NCBI GenBank assembly: GCA_039024295.1
Contig: JBCDIQ010000030.1
Coordinates: forward strand, 1-25,637
Length of the DNA stretch: 25,637 nucleotides
From: JBCDIQ01 sp039024295
GTDB taxonomy: Bacteria > Bacteroidota > Bacteroidia > J057
Direction: 5' to 3'
Shown: piece by piece, positions 9,533 through 17,814 of the stretch
How positions within the stretch are numbered: position 1 is the stretch's first letter
Layout of the letters: each line of letters begins with the position of its first letter
The notes under the pieces: generated by a model
The model's database searches: none
What the model saw: the letters and a program-made list of their open reading frames with translations, nothing else
Told to the model about the DNA's origin: nothing
Translations under genes and position numbers: made by a program

Positions 9533-9585
9533 TAGAGAATACTTCCCTCGGACCTGTAGTTTAAAAACAAACAACCCTCAGCCGT

Positions 9586-10458
9586 ATGATGGAAAAGGCA
9601 TCCGAAAGCAGTTTGCATAAGGACGTTGAATTTTTAACGTCTTTAAGGCCCTTCCGGAACTATAAAAATCCAGCGGTTCTGAAACAGGTAGTTACGTATT
9701 TGAGGGAAGAATTTTCTTCTATGGGGTTTTCGCCTGTCGAACAGAAGTGGATGGCAGAAGGGACAGAATATACCAATGTCATCGCTTCTTATGACCCTGA
9801 AAATTCAATAAGACTCATCGTGGGAGCACATTATGATGTCTGCGACGACCAACCTGGAGCGGATGACAACGCAAGCGCAGTTGCAGGGTTATTAGAAACT
9901 GCCAGGCTGGTTTCCAGGAACCAACCCAAAATCCCCTATGGAATTGATTTTGTCTCCTATTGCCTGGAAGAACCTCCCTTCTTTGGGACGAACCTCATGG
10001 GCAGTTATGTCCATGCAAAATCCCTAAAAGAGGAAGGCGACATAATCAGGGGAATGGTGTGTTATGAGATGATTGGGTATTTTTCCGATGAACCCCACTC
10101 CCAGCAGTTTCCCCTGCCTGAGTTGGCGTCACAATATCCGAATACCGGTGATTTCATTGTGGTGGTAGGCCTCCAGGAGCACAAGCGGTTTACCGACGAG
10201 TTTTTCGAAAAGATGTCGGCAGATGCTGAGATTAATGTTCAAAAAATTGTTTTTGAAGACCCAAGGGATTTGGCGGGCTTATCTGACCACAGGAACTACT
10301 GGAAGTTTGGCTTTCCTGCCCTTATGATAAATGATACTTCGTTTCTGCGGAATCCCAATTACCATAAAATGACTGATACCATCGAGACCTTGGATTTTCC
10401 CAAGATGAAAGCGGTTGTTGATGGTGCTTATAAGGGGATTACTGGCCTGAGTGTTTGA
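9586..10458 (+). CDS. M28 family zinc peptidase
   Basis: A 290-residue zinc aminopeptidase-like protein. Visible metal-site and catalytic residues are H82 and D84 in GAHYDV, D93/D94 in GADDNASA, E128/E129 in CLEEPP, and H260 in YHKMTDT, with the supporting SDH motif at 233-235. At the position where many M28 enzymes have a zinc-binding Asp this one has Glu (E161 in YEMIGY), which I recall as normal for one M28 subgroup. There is no signal peptide, so as annotated it is cytoplasmic; the ATGs at 9586 and 9589 are adjacent alternatives. Substrate is unknown: N-terminal peptide or amide hydrolysis is expected from the family. It lies 53 nt after the DUF2167 gene and is followed by a weak hairpin terminator. 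Confidence 0.88.
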   Translation: MMEKASESSLHKDVEFLTSLRPFRNYKNPAVLKQVVTYLREEFSSMGFSPVEQKWMAEGTEYTNVIASYDPENSIRLIVGAHYDVCDDQPGADDNASAVAGLLETARLVSRNQPKIPYGIDFVSYCLEEPPFFGTNLMGSYVHAKSLKEEGDIIRGMVCYEMIGYFSDEPHSQQFPLPELASQYPNTGDFIVVVGLQEHKRFTDEFFEKMSADAEINVQKIVFEDPRDLAGLSDHRNYWKFGFPALMINDTSFLRNPNYHKMTDTIETLDFPKMKAVVDGAYKGITGLSV

Positions 10459-10461
10459 GGG

Positions 10462-10490
10462 AAAAGCAATTCTTTGACCAGCTTTTTTTT
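10462..10490 (+). terminator. Weak hairpin terminator after the M28 peptidase
   Basis: AAAAGC (10462-10467) can pair with GCTTTT (10481-10486) around a 13-nt loop, followed by more T residues to 10490. It begins 4 bp after the stop codon. The stem is short and AT-rich. A second possible pairing, CCAGC with GCTGG (10478-10505), overlaps it. Confidence 0.35.
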
Positions 10491-10563
10491 GTCTTGTCTG
10501 GCTGGATGTTTTTCTAATCTTATACCTCTTTTGTCAGAATTCCGTAAATTGTAAGAAAAAGGT

Positions 10564-10800
10564 ATGACACAAAACATCATCACCATTTCACCAGAAATTC
10601 AGAGTGGCATTCCTGTTTTTTCAGGTACTCGGGTGCCAGTAAAAAATTTATATGATTACTTAGTTGGTGGGGATAGCATTAATGAGTTTTTGAATGATTT
10701 CCCCTCGGTAAAAAGGGAACAAGTAGTTCAGCTGTTACATATGATGGAACATATTTTTACCTTTAGTCCACCTATCCCTCATGAGAAAACTGCTGCTTGA
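10564..10800 (+). CDS. DUF433 family antitoxin
   Basis: A 78-residue protein matching the DUF433 pattern: ITISPEIQSGIPVFSGTRVPV near the N-terminus, then YLVGGDSINEFLNDFPSV and a helix beginning REQVVQLL. DUF433 proteins have a winged-helix-like fold and act as antitoxins next to PIN-like DUF5615 toxins, usually binding both the toxin and their own promoter. Here the downstream partner starts inside this gene: ATG at 10781 overlaps the last 20 nt, giving coupled translation. A purine-rich AAGAAAAAGG immediately upstream may serve as ribosome binding site. Autoregulation is expected from the family, but I could not identify an operator. Confidence 0.87.
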   Translation: MTQNIITISPEIQSGIPVFSGTRVPVKNLYDYLVGGDSINEFLNDFPSVKREQVVQLLHMMEHIFTFSPPIPHEKTAA

Positions 10801-11119
10801 TGAAAATCTTCCAAGGCCACTCAAGCACCATTTTTCAAACCAAGTGGAAATTTTGACAGTTCCTGACTTAGGGTGGACATCAAAAAAGAATGGTGAGCTA
10901 ATCGCAGCAATGGTTGATGAGGAAATCGAATATCTCATTACAGTTGATCAGAACTTAGAATATCAACAAAATCTTGAGAAGTATCCGATCAAGCTTGTGG
11001 TGATATTAAGCTACACCAATCGTTTAAAGGATTTAATCCCTAAAGTATCTTTCATTGAAAAATGTATTGATGAAATGGCAGAGGGGCAAAAGCTGCTACA
11101 TGTGGATATAAGAGATTGA
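10781..11119 (+). CDS. DUF5615 PIN-like toxin
   Basis: A 112-residue protein with the DUF5615/PIN-like layout: LLDENLP at residues 4-10 (acidic D7), the segment NGE at 37-39, and TVDQNL at 54-59 (D56), the acidic positions expected at a metal-dependent nuclease site. Family knowledge points to a ribonuclease-type toxin controlled by the adjacent DUF433 antitoxin, acting in the cytoplasm; actual toxicity is inferred. It overlaps the antitoxin gene by 20 nt in another frame and ends 28 nt from a convergent gene. All key positions are intact, so there is no sign of decay. Confidence 0.87.
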   Translation: MRKLLLDENLPRPLKHHFSNQVEILTVPDLGWTSKKNGELIAAMVDEEIEYLITVDQNLEYQQNLEKYPIKLVVILSYTNRLKDLIPKVSFIEKCIDEMAEGQKLLHVDIRD

Positions 11120-11125
11120 ATACTT

Positions 11126-11146
11126 ATAGCCTAATCTTTAGGTTAT
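11126..11146. terminator. Possible bidirectional hairpin between convergent genes
   Basis: ATAGCCTAA (11126-11134) pairs with TTAGGTTAT (11138-11146), nine pairs with one G-U, around a 3-nt loop. It lies between the stop codons of the toxin gene (plus) and the outer membrane protein gene (minus). There is no good T run on either strand, so termination is only plausible. Confidence 0.4.
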
Positions 11147-11147
11147 C

Positions 11148-11909
11148 TCAATAATTCTTCAGCGTAACCCCAACCGACAGTGTCTGGTCCTGCTCTTTTT
11201 GACCCTCGATGACAATGCTTTCATACGTATGTAGGTAGCTGATTTTGAAGTTAAAATACTTCCAGATGGGCAATTCCAGGGCGAGGTCAGCCTGCCAGCG
11301 AAAGTTGTCACTTCGCTCCAGAGAAGGCTGAAAAAAGCTTTCATGGGCAATAATGACCTTTTTCTTAAACAGGTGGTATTTGCCATTTATCCAAAGTGTC
11401 CCTCGAAAGGTATTGATGGAATTGCTGCCGTTGTACACTGTACGATTAAAAGTTCCCTGTTTGAAATCGGTCTGCTCGTATTCACTCGAAACCGAGAACT
11501 TGAGCCAGTTGTCCTCTTTGTTCAGTACCTGATACGTAACGCCTGCCCCAAACAGAGAGCGAATATTAATCTCCCGCCTGAAGTTGGTGGCGATAATGCC
11601 AATGAGCTGAGGATAGAACTTTCGTTCAGGGTTAAAATAGAGAAAATTGAGGCTGAGAATATCTTCATCTGCCTTCTCCCGACCGAATTCCTGGTACACG
11701 TAGGAGTTTTTGTTTTTGAACACCCATTTCCGCCACGGTTTATAGGTAACATCTGATTTTGCCCTGAATATCAATGTCTCCACGTTTCCTGCCTGGTAGA
11801 AACCTGTCAGGGAAAGAAGTGTCTGAAAATCAAGCGTATCACTCTCGTTGGTTTGGGCTGGTAGGACAAAAGGAGCGAGGAGAAAGAAAAAGTATAAGAC
11901 TCTTTTCAT
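11148..11909 (-). CDS. DUF481-like outer membrane beta-barrel protein
   Basis: A 253-residue exported protein. The start is placed at the ATG at 11909 because it opens a clean signal peptide (MKRVLYFFFLLAPFVLPAQ, residues 1-19); an upstream in-frame ATG at 12008 would bury it behind 33 unlikely residues. The mature part is a series of alternating hydrophobic and polar strands rich in aromatic residues (for example WRKWVFKNKNSYVYQEFG and YFNFKISYLHTYES), ending LSVGVTLKNY, with an aromatic C-terminal residue as in outer membrane barrels. The pattern fits DUF481, whose E. coli member YdiY is a small outer membrane protein of poorly known role. It is a single gene, convergent with the toxin-antitoxin pair. 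Confidence 0.72.
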   Translation of the reverse strand: MKRVLYFFFLLAPFVLPAQTNESDTLDFQTLLSLTGFYQAGNVETLIFRAKSDVTYKPWRKWVFKNKNSYVYQEFGREKADEDILSLNFLYFNPERKFYPQLIGIIATNFRREINIRSLFGAGVTYQVLNKEDNWLKFSVSSEYEQTDFKQGTFNRTVYNGSNSINTFRGTLWINGKYHLFKKKVIIAHESFFQPSLERSDNFRWQADLALELPIWKYFNFKISYLHTYESIVIEGQKEQDQTLSVGVTLKNY

Positions 11910-12133
11910 GCTTCTTGACAATAATGCTACGCGTAATTGAGGCACTAAAATTATGGTTATTTTTGGGATACGTTCTTTTGGTTTTGGGGCCTTTTTGAGA
12001 AATTCCATGAAAAGAAAATGAGGGAAGATTTAGGTGATACTGCCTACGTAATGAGCGACAAACAATCGTCTGGTTCTCCAGAAACCTGTGCAAAATAGGT
12101 TAAGCAGCAATTTGAAATACCACGAAAATAAAC

Positions 12134-12705
12134 ATGGAACTTCAACCCAATAGAATTTATTTTCCAGGAAACCCTTATCCCAAAGGGCATCCAATAGTCG
12201 AATTTCTCTGGGCAGGAAGGATTGAGGAAGACGAAACTTGCTGGTTTGACTTTCACCTGAAAACCGATGACTATTATGCGGAAGACAAAAGCAATAACAT
12301 TGAGGAACCTCCTTCTGATTGGGAGGCAAAGGGTGCCTGGAAGAATTACCATACTTGTACCCTTTCCTCTGTCAAGTGGGGAGAAAAAAAAGGGGTAAAA
12401 ATAGGAGATTTGACCCAAAAACTGGATTTTGATCAGGTAGTTCAGCACGAATTAACCGCTGATTTATTGCCCCTGTCAGGTGATTGGCAATACGACAAAC
12501 TGGAGACGATGAATTCTGGCATGATTTTAAGTCCGTTCTTCAAGGGGTAACATTTGATGGGTTTCATTATCCAAAATCCTGGTCCTTGGAAAAAGCTACG
12601 GATGCCTTTCGGAGGAGATTGGCAAAATTCGAAGAGTATGAATTTGTCGACCTAAACCCTAAAAGCTTTAAACGAGCGTATAAATTATCTAGGAAAATGG
12701 GGTGA
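12134..12705 (+). pseudogene. Unrecognised protein gene broken by a -1 frameshift
   Basis: Two consecutive open frames appear to be one gene. The first (12134 to a stop at 12550) begins MELQPNRIYFPGNPYPKGHP and stays convincing up to GDWQYDKLE, coded to about 12505, then turns into SGMILSPFFKG and stops. The other frame continues from about 12502 with DDEFWHDFKSVLQG and runs to the stop at 12703-12705 as a coherent, charged and aromatic sequence (KSWSLEKATDAFRRRLAKFE). Adding one base near 12503-12508 (GAGAC read as GAGGAC) restores a single protein of about 190 residues. I do not recognise the family; it has no signal peptide or membrane segment and many Trp and Asp/Glu residues. The break could be a real mutation, a sequencing error or, less likely, programmed frameshifting, since no slippery heptamer is visible. 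It is convergent with the giant minus-strand gene. Confidence 0.7.
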
Positions 12706-12726
12706 GTGGTCTAAGTGAAAGCTTAC

Positions 12727-15700
12727 TTACCGCAGTAGGGTAATTGTTCCTTTATAGGCTTCCTCCCCAATTTTTACCACATAGTAATACACCCCGGTTG
12801 CAGAAGCGGCTCCACTCGGACCCGTGCCATCCCATCCAGGAAGAGGAGCATCTGCTTCGTATTGCAAGCGTCCCCACCGGTCGAATACCTGCAAAAAGAA
12901 GGGTTGGTTTCCATCATAAGCCACCACATAACGATCATGGATGCCATCCTGGTTGGGGCTAAATACATTCGGGATCAAAAGGTTGGGCGACTTGACCACA
13001 AACGGGCCTTTCCTAGCCTGGGATACGCATCCATTTGAGTCTGAGACCGTCAGGATTACCTCGTAGCTTCCTGCTGCCTGGTAGGTGTAGTTGGGTTGCT
13101 CTTCCGTGCTGCTCCCTCCATCTCCAAATTCCCACATCCACCTGATGGCACCTTGACTCAGATCTAGAAATGCCACATCTGCCCCAGGCAAAACCAGCAG
13201 GGTTTCAATTGGGGGATCTGTGATGAAATCTGCTTCTGGTGCCGGGAATATATCAAGCCAACGACTAGCAGTTGCTTCACAGCCACCTTCCCCAACTGTT
13301 AGGAGAGAAAGTTCATACCTACCGGGAACGGTGAAAGTACGTTTGAGGGAGCTTTCATTGGAGATTGCCGCTCCTGCATCAATCTGCCAGGCATACGCCA
13401 GAGCTGCTTCTGGGTTGGCAGTTGCCTCAAATGCAAAGGGTACACAGCCAGACAGTGCATTTGCCTGGAAATCCCCGTCAGGCGTGCCATTTACCCATAA
13501 CTCCACGCTGTCACGAAACACACAACCTCCCAACTTACCTGAGACGTAGTATGTGGTGGTCTTCTGTGGAGATGCTTGAGTCCTGGCAAGTTCAGGTCGG
13601 TCCAATCCCTCCGCAGGTTGCCACACAACTGATTGATTAGGTGCCAGTCCTGTTAGTTCGAGGTTCACTGAGTCGCCTGAACAAATTCGGGTCTTGTCTG
13701 CCTCAATTCCGATGTTTGGGCGGTCGAGAACATACACCGTAAGGCTGTCATTTCGTACACAACTGCCATGGGATACCTGCACCACATAGGTGGTAGACCG
13801 CTCGGGCTTGACCCATTGGTCGCGCGTAAAAGGACGGTCAGGATCCCGGAGGGCCTGACGAGGCATCCATTCGTAGAACACTGAATAGACAGGCGGTAAA
13901 TTATTCTCAAACAGGTGACGTCCCTCCAGGAACAAGCTGTCGCCTTGACAAATGGTGGTATCGTTGCCAATATAGGGAAGAGGAGTAGCCAGTACGCGCA
14001 CCTCTACAGGTAACCATTTGCTGGTGCACCCCCAATCCGAAGTAACCTGCACCCGGTAATTTTCAGTACTGTCCGGACTTGCAACAGGGGAACGTGAGGT
14101 AGAATTGTCCAATCCAGCTATTGGTAGCCACTGATAGGTAAAACTGCTGGTAGAGTCTCCTCCTGCCAAGGCTTCTAGTCGAATGCTATCTCCCTGGCAT
14201 ATTTCAGGCGAGAATCCCGGGTTCAGGGTAGGTAGGGTTCGGACAAAAACAGTCGCCTGATCTGCTAAGCTTGGACAGCCCTCTCCCGAATAAGTGACCA
14301 ATGAATAGGTGAAGGTATGCGGAGGACTGGCCTCAGGATCAGCTATTGTTGGGTCACTTAATCCCACGGGTGGGGTCCATTCGTATCGGTAAGGGCCAAT
14401 AGCACCAAAGGCCTGCCCCAACAAAGGAGCACTGTCTCCCAGACAGATGATGGTGTCAGGCCCGGCTTCTGCCATAGGCCTCAGGCCTACCTGCACGATC
14501 ACGGTGCTGTTGGTGTCCAGGGTGGTCGGCTTGCTGGTACAGCCATTGGCAGAGGTCACGATCAGGGTATAAATCGTCGAAGTATCTGGCGTAGCAAATG
14601 GCTGGGCAATGTCGTCTCGGTTGAGGGAATTGCCTGGGGTCCACTTGTATTGGTAGGGTGGCGGTGCATCTGCAGCATTGGTGACGGTACCTAAGAGCTT
14701 AATGCCTGCATCCCCAGGACACCGAAAACGGTCAGGACCTGCATCGGCTTCAGGCAGGGCCTTAACTGTTACCCTCACCGAATCTATCTCACTGGTACAG
14801 CCGTCGGCATCTGTAATCTGGACAAAGTACGTCGTGCTTTTATTGGGGTTTACCTGAATTTGTTGCATGAAGGGGTTGCTGAATCCACAAAAGGGATCAT
14901 CCGTACAGCCCCACCTAAATCTGTAAGGTGCTCGGCCTCCAAAAGGAACCACCCTGAGGCTGTCACCTCCGCTGCCTTCGCAGAAATCTAAATCTGCGCC
15001 AGCTAAGGCGTAAAAGTCTGTTTGCACCTTGATGTAGATGATTCGCTCGGTCGTCGCAAAGGGAGGACACGTTATCTTGTCAATCCCCTGAATCACCATT
15101 CTGTAGGTATTTCCTCCATCAGCACAGTTTGGCGAAAAGCAAACTTTGCCCAGGATACTATCATTCGAACGGACAATGTTCAGGGTGCCATATCCGAGGT
15201 TCCTGCCATTCAATTCCTGAAATTGATAACTGTAATTAATGCCATTTCCCGGAGTTCTGTCATCTATGTAAAAGGTATAACAAGCAGCTCGTCCCACTCT
15301 TACAAAAATGGTATCTCCATTATGCTGAGTACCGGAAAGATCTACCCCCAAAATCGGAGGAAGGCTGACCGGATCACTGATTTTAACCCAGATGGTGTCT
15401 GCTACCTGAAAATTATTGTTACACACCACACGGTCTTCTCCATTGAATACCATCGGAATGAGCTGGCCTTCATAAGAACAACCAGGGCTCCAACAAACTG
15501 TGGCCCTTAAAGGATTATTGCCTGAGTAGGTGACCGTGGGCCCATCTGCAGCGGAAAAAATGGGACTTACCGGTTGGAGCACCAAAGTATCTCCAGTGTC
15601 CGGATCAGAAAGGGTCACTTCAAAGCAGAAGGCTTCTTTTGCATCTATGAAAATGGTGTCCCCAGCTGTATGGGAATTATTGGAAATATTGGTTTGGATC

Positions 15701-17718
15701 TGAGGAGGACGGTTGGGCGGAATGCTGATTTTGATCAATAAGGTATCCAGGTCTCCTCCCTGGGTGTTGCAACCTGCATTGTCAAAGGCTTCGAATACCA
15801 GTTCGATTATTTCGCCAGCCCTGGAGCAGGCAGGTTTCCAGCATATTTGACCAAGCAACGGATTGGTGCCGGAATAGGAAAAGGTCGGGCCATCAGGTGC
15901 TTGAAAAATGGGGCTTATGGTCACTGCCCGAAGGCTGTCCTTGGCATTGGGGTCTTCAACCCGAAAAGGAATACAGAATGCCTGTTCCGCATTGATTAGG
16001 ATGGTATCCCCGGACATGCTCAGCCCTGCGGTATTGGAAATGATTTGTGGAGGCAGATTGGGTTTGATGCTGATGTTGACAAATACAGCTTCATTGTCAG
16101 TTAATTCCAGGTTGCACCGCCGTCGATCCGAGGCAAGTAGTTCCAACCTCACGGTTTGTCCATCTAAATTACAGGCAGGCTTCCAGCAGATTTGTCCTTG
16201 AATGGGATTGGTGCCTGAAAAAGTAACTGTTGGGCCGTTGGGATCCCCAAAAATGGGGGACACAGGCGTGAGGTAGAGCGAATCAACGGTGTCTGGATCA
16301 GTCACTGTAAATGGGAAACAAAAATTCCTGTCCGCATCCACGAAAATGGTATCTCCTCTGACGGTCAGGCCGTTGAGGTTAAACGATAGGGTAGGGGGCC
16401 TGTTGGGAGGCTCTTCAATTTTGACATACACCGTGTCAAAAACATCTGCGATGTTGGGACAGTCATTGATGTCTTTTGCCCCAATAATCAGGGGAATGGT
16501 CTGGCCATCGTACACGCATGCTGGCTTCCAGCAAACGGTTCCATTGATGGGGTTTACCCCGGAAAAGGTAAAGGTAGCCAATGGAGGGGTGAAGGTGCCA
16601 TTGCCAAAAGGCGCACTAACCGTATAGGCCACCAGGCTGTCCGTCGCATTGGTATCAGTGATGGTGACCGGGTAGCAAAACGCTTCATCGGGACGGACAA
16701 AAATGGTGTCATTGCGAGAATTAAGCCCACTCAAATCATGGGTAATAATTGGTGGAGCACCCTGGTCTAGGCACCTGATCACATGAATCTGAAAGTCCCT
16801 TCGGTTTTCACTGAGTAAAACCCCATTTCGGTACTCAAACACCGATATGGCCATCACAAATATTCCGGTACGATTTGGGGTAACAGACAAGAATCCCGTT
16901 TGAGGATCGATTACAAAATTTCCTGACCCAAACGGGTCCGTGAAGGAATATCCGCCAGCAAATATCACGTTTCTGTAGGGAGGTGCCCACATGGGATTAA
17001 AGATGGGGTCAACCACAGGAGAGGGGCCACCCAGCGTAGGATTGCCTGCCCCTCGTCCCAATAAATCAAGCCCGGTATATGGATCGGTTAGTCGATAGAC
17101 CAAAGAATCGCCATCACCATCTGCTGCGGAGTGATCAAAGTAAAAAGGTTTATTGGCACAGAGAAAAATAGGGGGGGTATTCCGAAAAACTGGCATGGAA
17201 TTACAGGTAGCCAAAGCCGAATCAGGCACATGGGCCAAAAAGGATACGCCTTCGCTCAGCGGATTGGCCAGGTTTGTAATGGCTGAATTCCGGCAGCACC
17301 TCGCCCATGCGATATTATATCCTCCTCTTCTGGGCGGCAGGGTCATGATGGTGGTATAAATGCCTTCCTCAACGCAAATGGTATTGGGGGTTCCCACACA
17401 GGAATCCCAATTGGCAGGTTGGATGCGGGGGGTTAGGGGAGGCTTTGGGACGGATTGAGTAGTGATCAATTGGCCAGAACTATCTCCGGCGAAAAGAAAA
17501 AGATACAATGGGTCATCAAAAGGGGCCTGTCCACGAAAGCAATCGCGGTACATTTTGAGGGTCACCCGGTAAGCGTTGGTTTGCGGATCAAGGCATTCGT
17601 AGTACAATTCTGCCCCCACAATATGGGTTGCACGAAGGGAGTGCCCCATCATGCCAAGCAAAATGACCAACATATACCCGATCAGCAGTTTCTTCATGGC
17701 AGCCGAATAGACCTTCAT
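12727..17718 (-). CDS. Giant gliding-motility-associated protein with T9SS type B (CHU_C) domain
   Basis: A secreted protein of 1,663 residues, or 1,656 if the ATG at 17697 (MKKLLIGYMLVILLG) is used; that internal ATG gives the more typical signal peptide. After the signal comes the ATHIVGAELYYECLD domain with CCRNSAI, typical of Bacteroidota gliding-associated proteins (about 30-320). Next are five tandem ~115-residue repeats (about 320-900), then five or six SprB-like Ig repeats with AGPDxxxCxGD and YxWxP motifs (about 900-1413), a degenerate and a canonical PKD domain (WMWEFGDGGSS, about 1414-1578), and the C-terminal CHU_C/T9SS type B domain (IPNVFSPNQDGIHD, FDRWGRLQYE, GVYYYVV; last ~85 residues). 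By family knowledge it is exported by T9SS and tethered at the cell surface; adhesion or gliding is inferred. It is divergent from the polyprenyl synthase gene, 96 bp apart. Confidence 0.92.
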   Translation of the reverse strand: MKVYSAAMKKLLIGYMLVILLGMMGHSLRATHIVGAELYYECLDPQTNAYRVTLKMYRDCFRGQAPFDDPLYLFLFAGDSSGQLITTQSVPKPPLTPRIQPANWDSCVGTPNTICVEEGIYTTIMTLPPRRGGYNIAWARCCRNSAITNLANPLSEGVSFLAHVPDSALATCNSMPVFRNTPPIFLCANKPFYFDHSAADGDGDSLVYRLTDPYTGLDLLGRGAGNPTLGGPSPVVDPIFNPMWAPPYRNVIFAGGYSFTDPFGSGNFVIDPQTGFLSVTPNRTGIFVMAISVFEYRNGVLLSENRRDFQIHVIRCLDQGAPPIITHDLSGLNSRNDTIFVRPDEAFCYPVTITDTNATDSLVAYTVSAPFGNGTFTPPLATFTFSGVNPINGTVCWKPACVYDGQTIPLIIGAKDINDCPNIADVFDTVYVKIEEPPNRPPTLSFNLNGLTVRGDTIFVDADRNFCFPFTVTDPDTVDSLYLTPVSPIFGDPNGPTVTFSGTNPIQGQICWKPACNLDGQTVRLELLASDRRRCNLELTDNEAVFVNISIKPNLPPQIISNTAGLSMSGDTILINAEQAFCIPFRVEDPNAKDSLRAVTISPIFQAPDGPTFSYSGTNPLLGQICWKPACSRAGEIIELVFEAFDNAGCNTQGGDLDTLLIKISIPPNRPPQIQTNISNNSHTAGDTIFIDAKEAFCFEVTLSDPDTGDTLVLQPVSPIFSAADGPTVTYSGNNPLRATVCWSPGCSYEGQLIPMVFNGEDRVVCNNNFQVADTIWVKISDPVSLPPILGVDLSGTQHNGDTIFVRVGRAACYTFYIDDRTPGNGINYSYQFQELNGRNLGYGTLNIVRSNDSILGKVCFSPNCADGGNTYRMVIQGIDKITCPPFATTERIIYIKVQTDFYALAGADLDFCEGSGGDSLRVVPFGGRAPYRFRWGCTDDPFCGFSNPFMQQIQVNPNKSTTYFVQITDADGCTSEIDSVRVTVKALPEADAGPDRFRCPGDAGIKLLGTVTNAADAPPPYQYKWTPGNSLNRDDIAQPFATPDTSTIYTLIVTSANGCTSKPTTLDTNSTVIVQVGLRPMAEAGPDTIICLGDSAPLLGQAFGAIGPYRYEWTPPVGLSDPTIADPEASPPHTFTYSLVTYSGEGCPSLADQATVFVRTLPTLNPGFSPEICQGDSIRLEALAGGDSTSSFTYQWLPIAGLDNSTSRSPVASPDSTENYRVQVTSDWGCTSKWLPVEVRVLATPLPYIGNDTTICQGDSLFLEGRHLFENNLPPVYSVFYEWMPRQALRDPDRPFTRDQWVKPERSTTYVVQVSHGSCVRNDSLTVYVLDRPNIGIEADKTRICSGDSVNLELTGLAPNQSVVWQPAEGLDRPELARTQASPQKTTTYYVSGKLGGCVFRDSVELWVNGTPDGDFQANALSGCVPFAFEATANPEAALAYAWQIDAGAAISNESSLKRTFTVPGRYELSLLTVGEGGCEATASRWLDIFPAPEADFITDPPIETLLVLPGADVAFLDLSQGAIRWMWEFGDGGSSTEEQPNYTYQAAGSYEVILTVSDSNGCVSQARKGPFVVKSPNLLIPNVFSPNQDGIHDRYVVAYDGNQPFFLQVFDRWGRLQYEADAPLPGWDGTGPSGAASATGVYYYVVKIGEEAYKGTITLLR
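13475..15015 (-). repeat. SprB-like Ig repeats of ~80-95 residues
   Basis: Within the CHU_C protein, repeats begin with variants of AGPDRFRCPGD, AGPDTIICLGD, FSPEICQGD, IGNDTTICQGD and EADKTRICSGD, then a YxWxP segment (YKWTPG, YEWTPP, YQWLP, YEWMP, VWQPAEG), then TTYxVxVxxxxGC. The first unit (ALAGADLDFCEGSG) is more diverged. These resemble repeats in flavobacterial gliding adhesins of the SprB type and are diverged at the DNA level. Confidence 0.75.
15015..16760 (-). repeat. Five tandem ~115-residue repeats with CWxPxC core
   Basis: Unit starts (minus strand, read downward) fall near 16758, 16400, 16055, 15710 and 15363, each at a PP-x-I/L motif, giving periods of about 345-358 nt. Each unit has GDTIFV or a variant, a cysteine in the next strand (AFCFxxT), a DPDTxDSL-type loop, SGxNP, and a cysteine pair in CWKPAC, CWSPGC or CFSPNC, and ends with VFVKIS-like residues. 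Units 2 to 4 are most alike; unit 5 has lost the SPIF and SGTNP parts. Confidence 0.85.
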
Positions 17719-17784
17719 ATTACAGCCAGATTACCTAATAACAACCTTTCTTTTCCCCATCGGTTATTAATATGGGGTTTTTCG

Positions 17785-17792
17785 TACCTTTG
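17785..17792 (+). promoter_or_regulatory. Putative -7 element for the polyprenyl synthase gene
   Basis: TACCTTTG is an exact match to the Bacteroidota TAnnTTTG -7 consensus, 22 nt upstream of the ATG at 17815. There is no convincing -33 TTG at the right spacing. The same octamer precedes the STAS gene. Confidence 0.45.
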
Positions 17793-17814
17793 GCCTGCCC
17801 TAGCCGGATTGTCT

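Noticed and set aside
11343..11756. 137-residue plus-strand frame antisense to the DUF481-like gene
   Set aside because: The minus-strand reading has a signal peptide and barrel pattern; this one is its shadow.
12044..12448. 134-residue minus-strand frame over the frameshifted gene
   Set aside because: The plus-strand frames have a better composition and join into one protein; the antisense frame has an unlikely mix of Phe, Ile and Cys.
15022..15510. 162-residue plus-strand frame inside the CHU_C gene
   Set aside because: Lies antisense to the conserved five-repeat region and has no recognisable features.
15015..16760. Considered as a possible CRISPR-like or DNA satellite array
   Set aside because: The periodicity is a coding repeat of ~345 nt with diverged DNA, not short identical repeats with spacers.
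17455..17814. 120-residue N-terminal extension of the polyprenyl synthase
   Set aside because: It overlaps the start of the divergent giant gene and precedes the promoter-like octamer; family members begin near the ATG at 17815.
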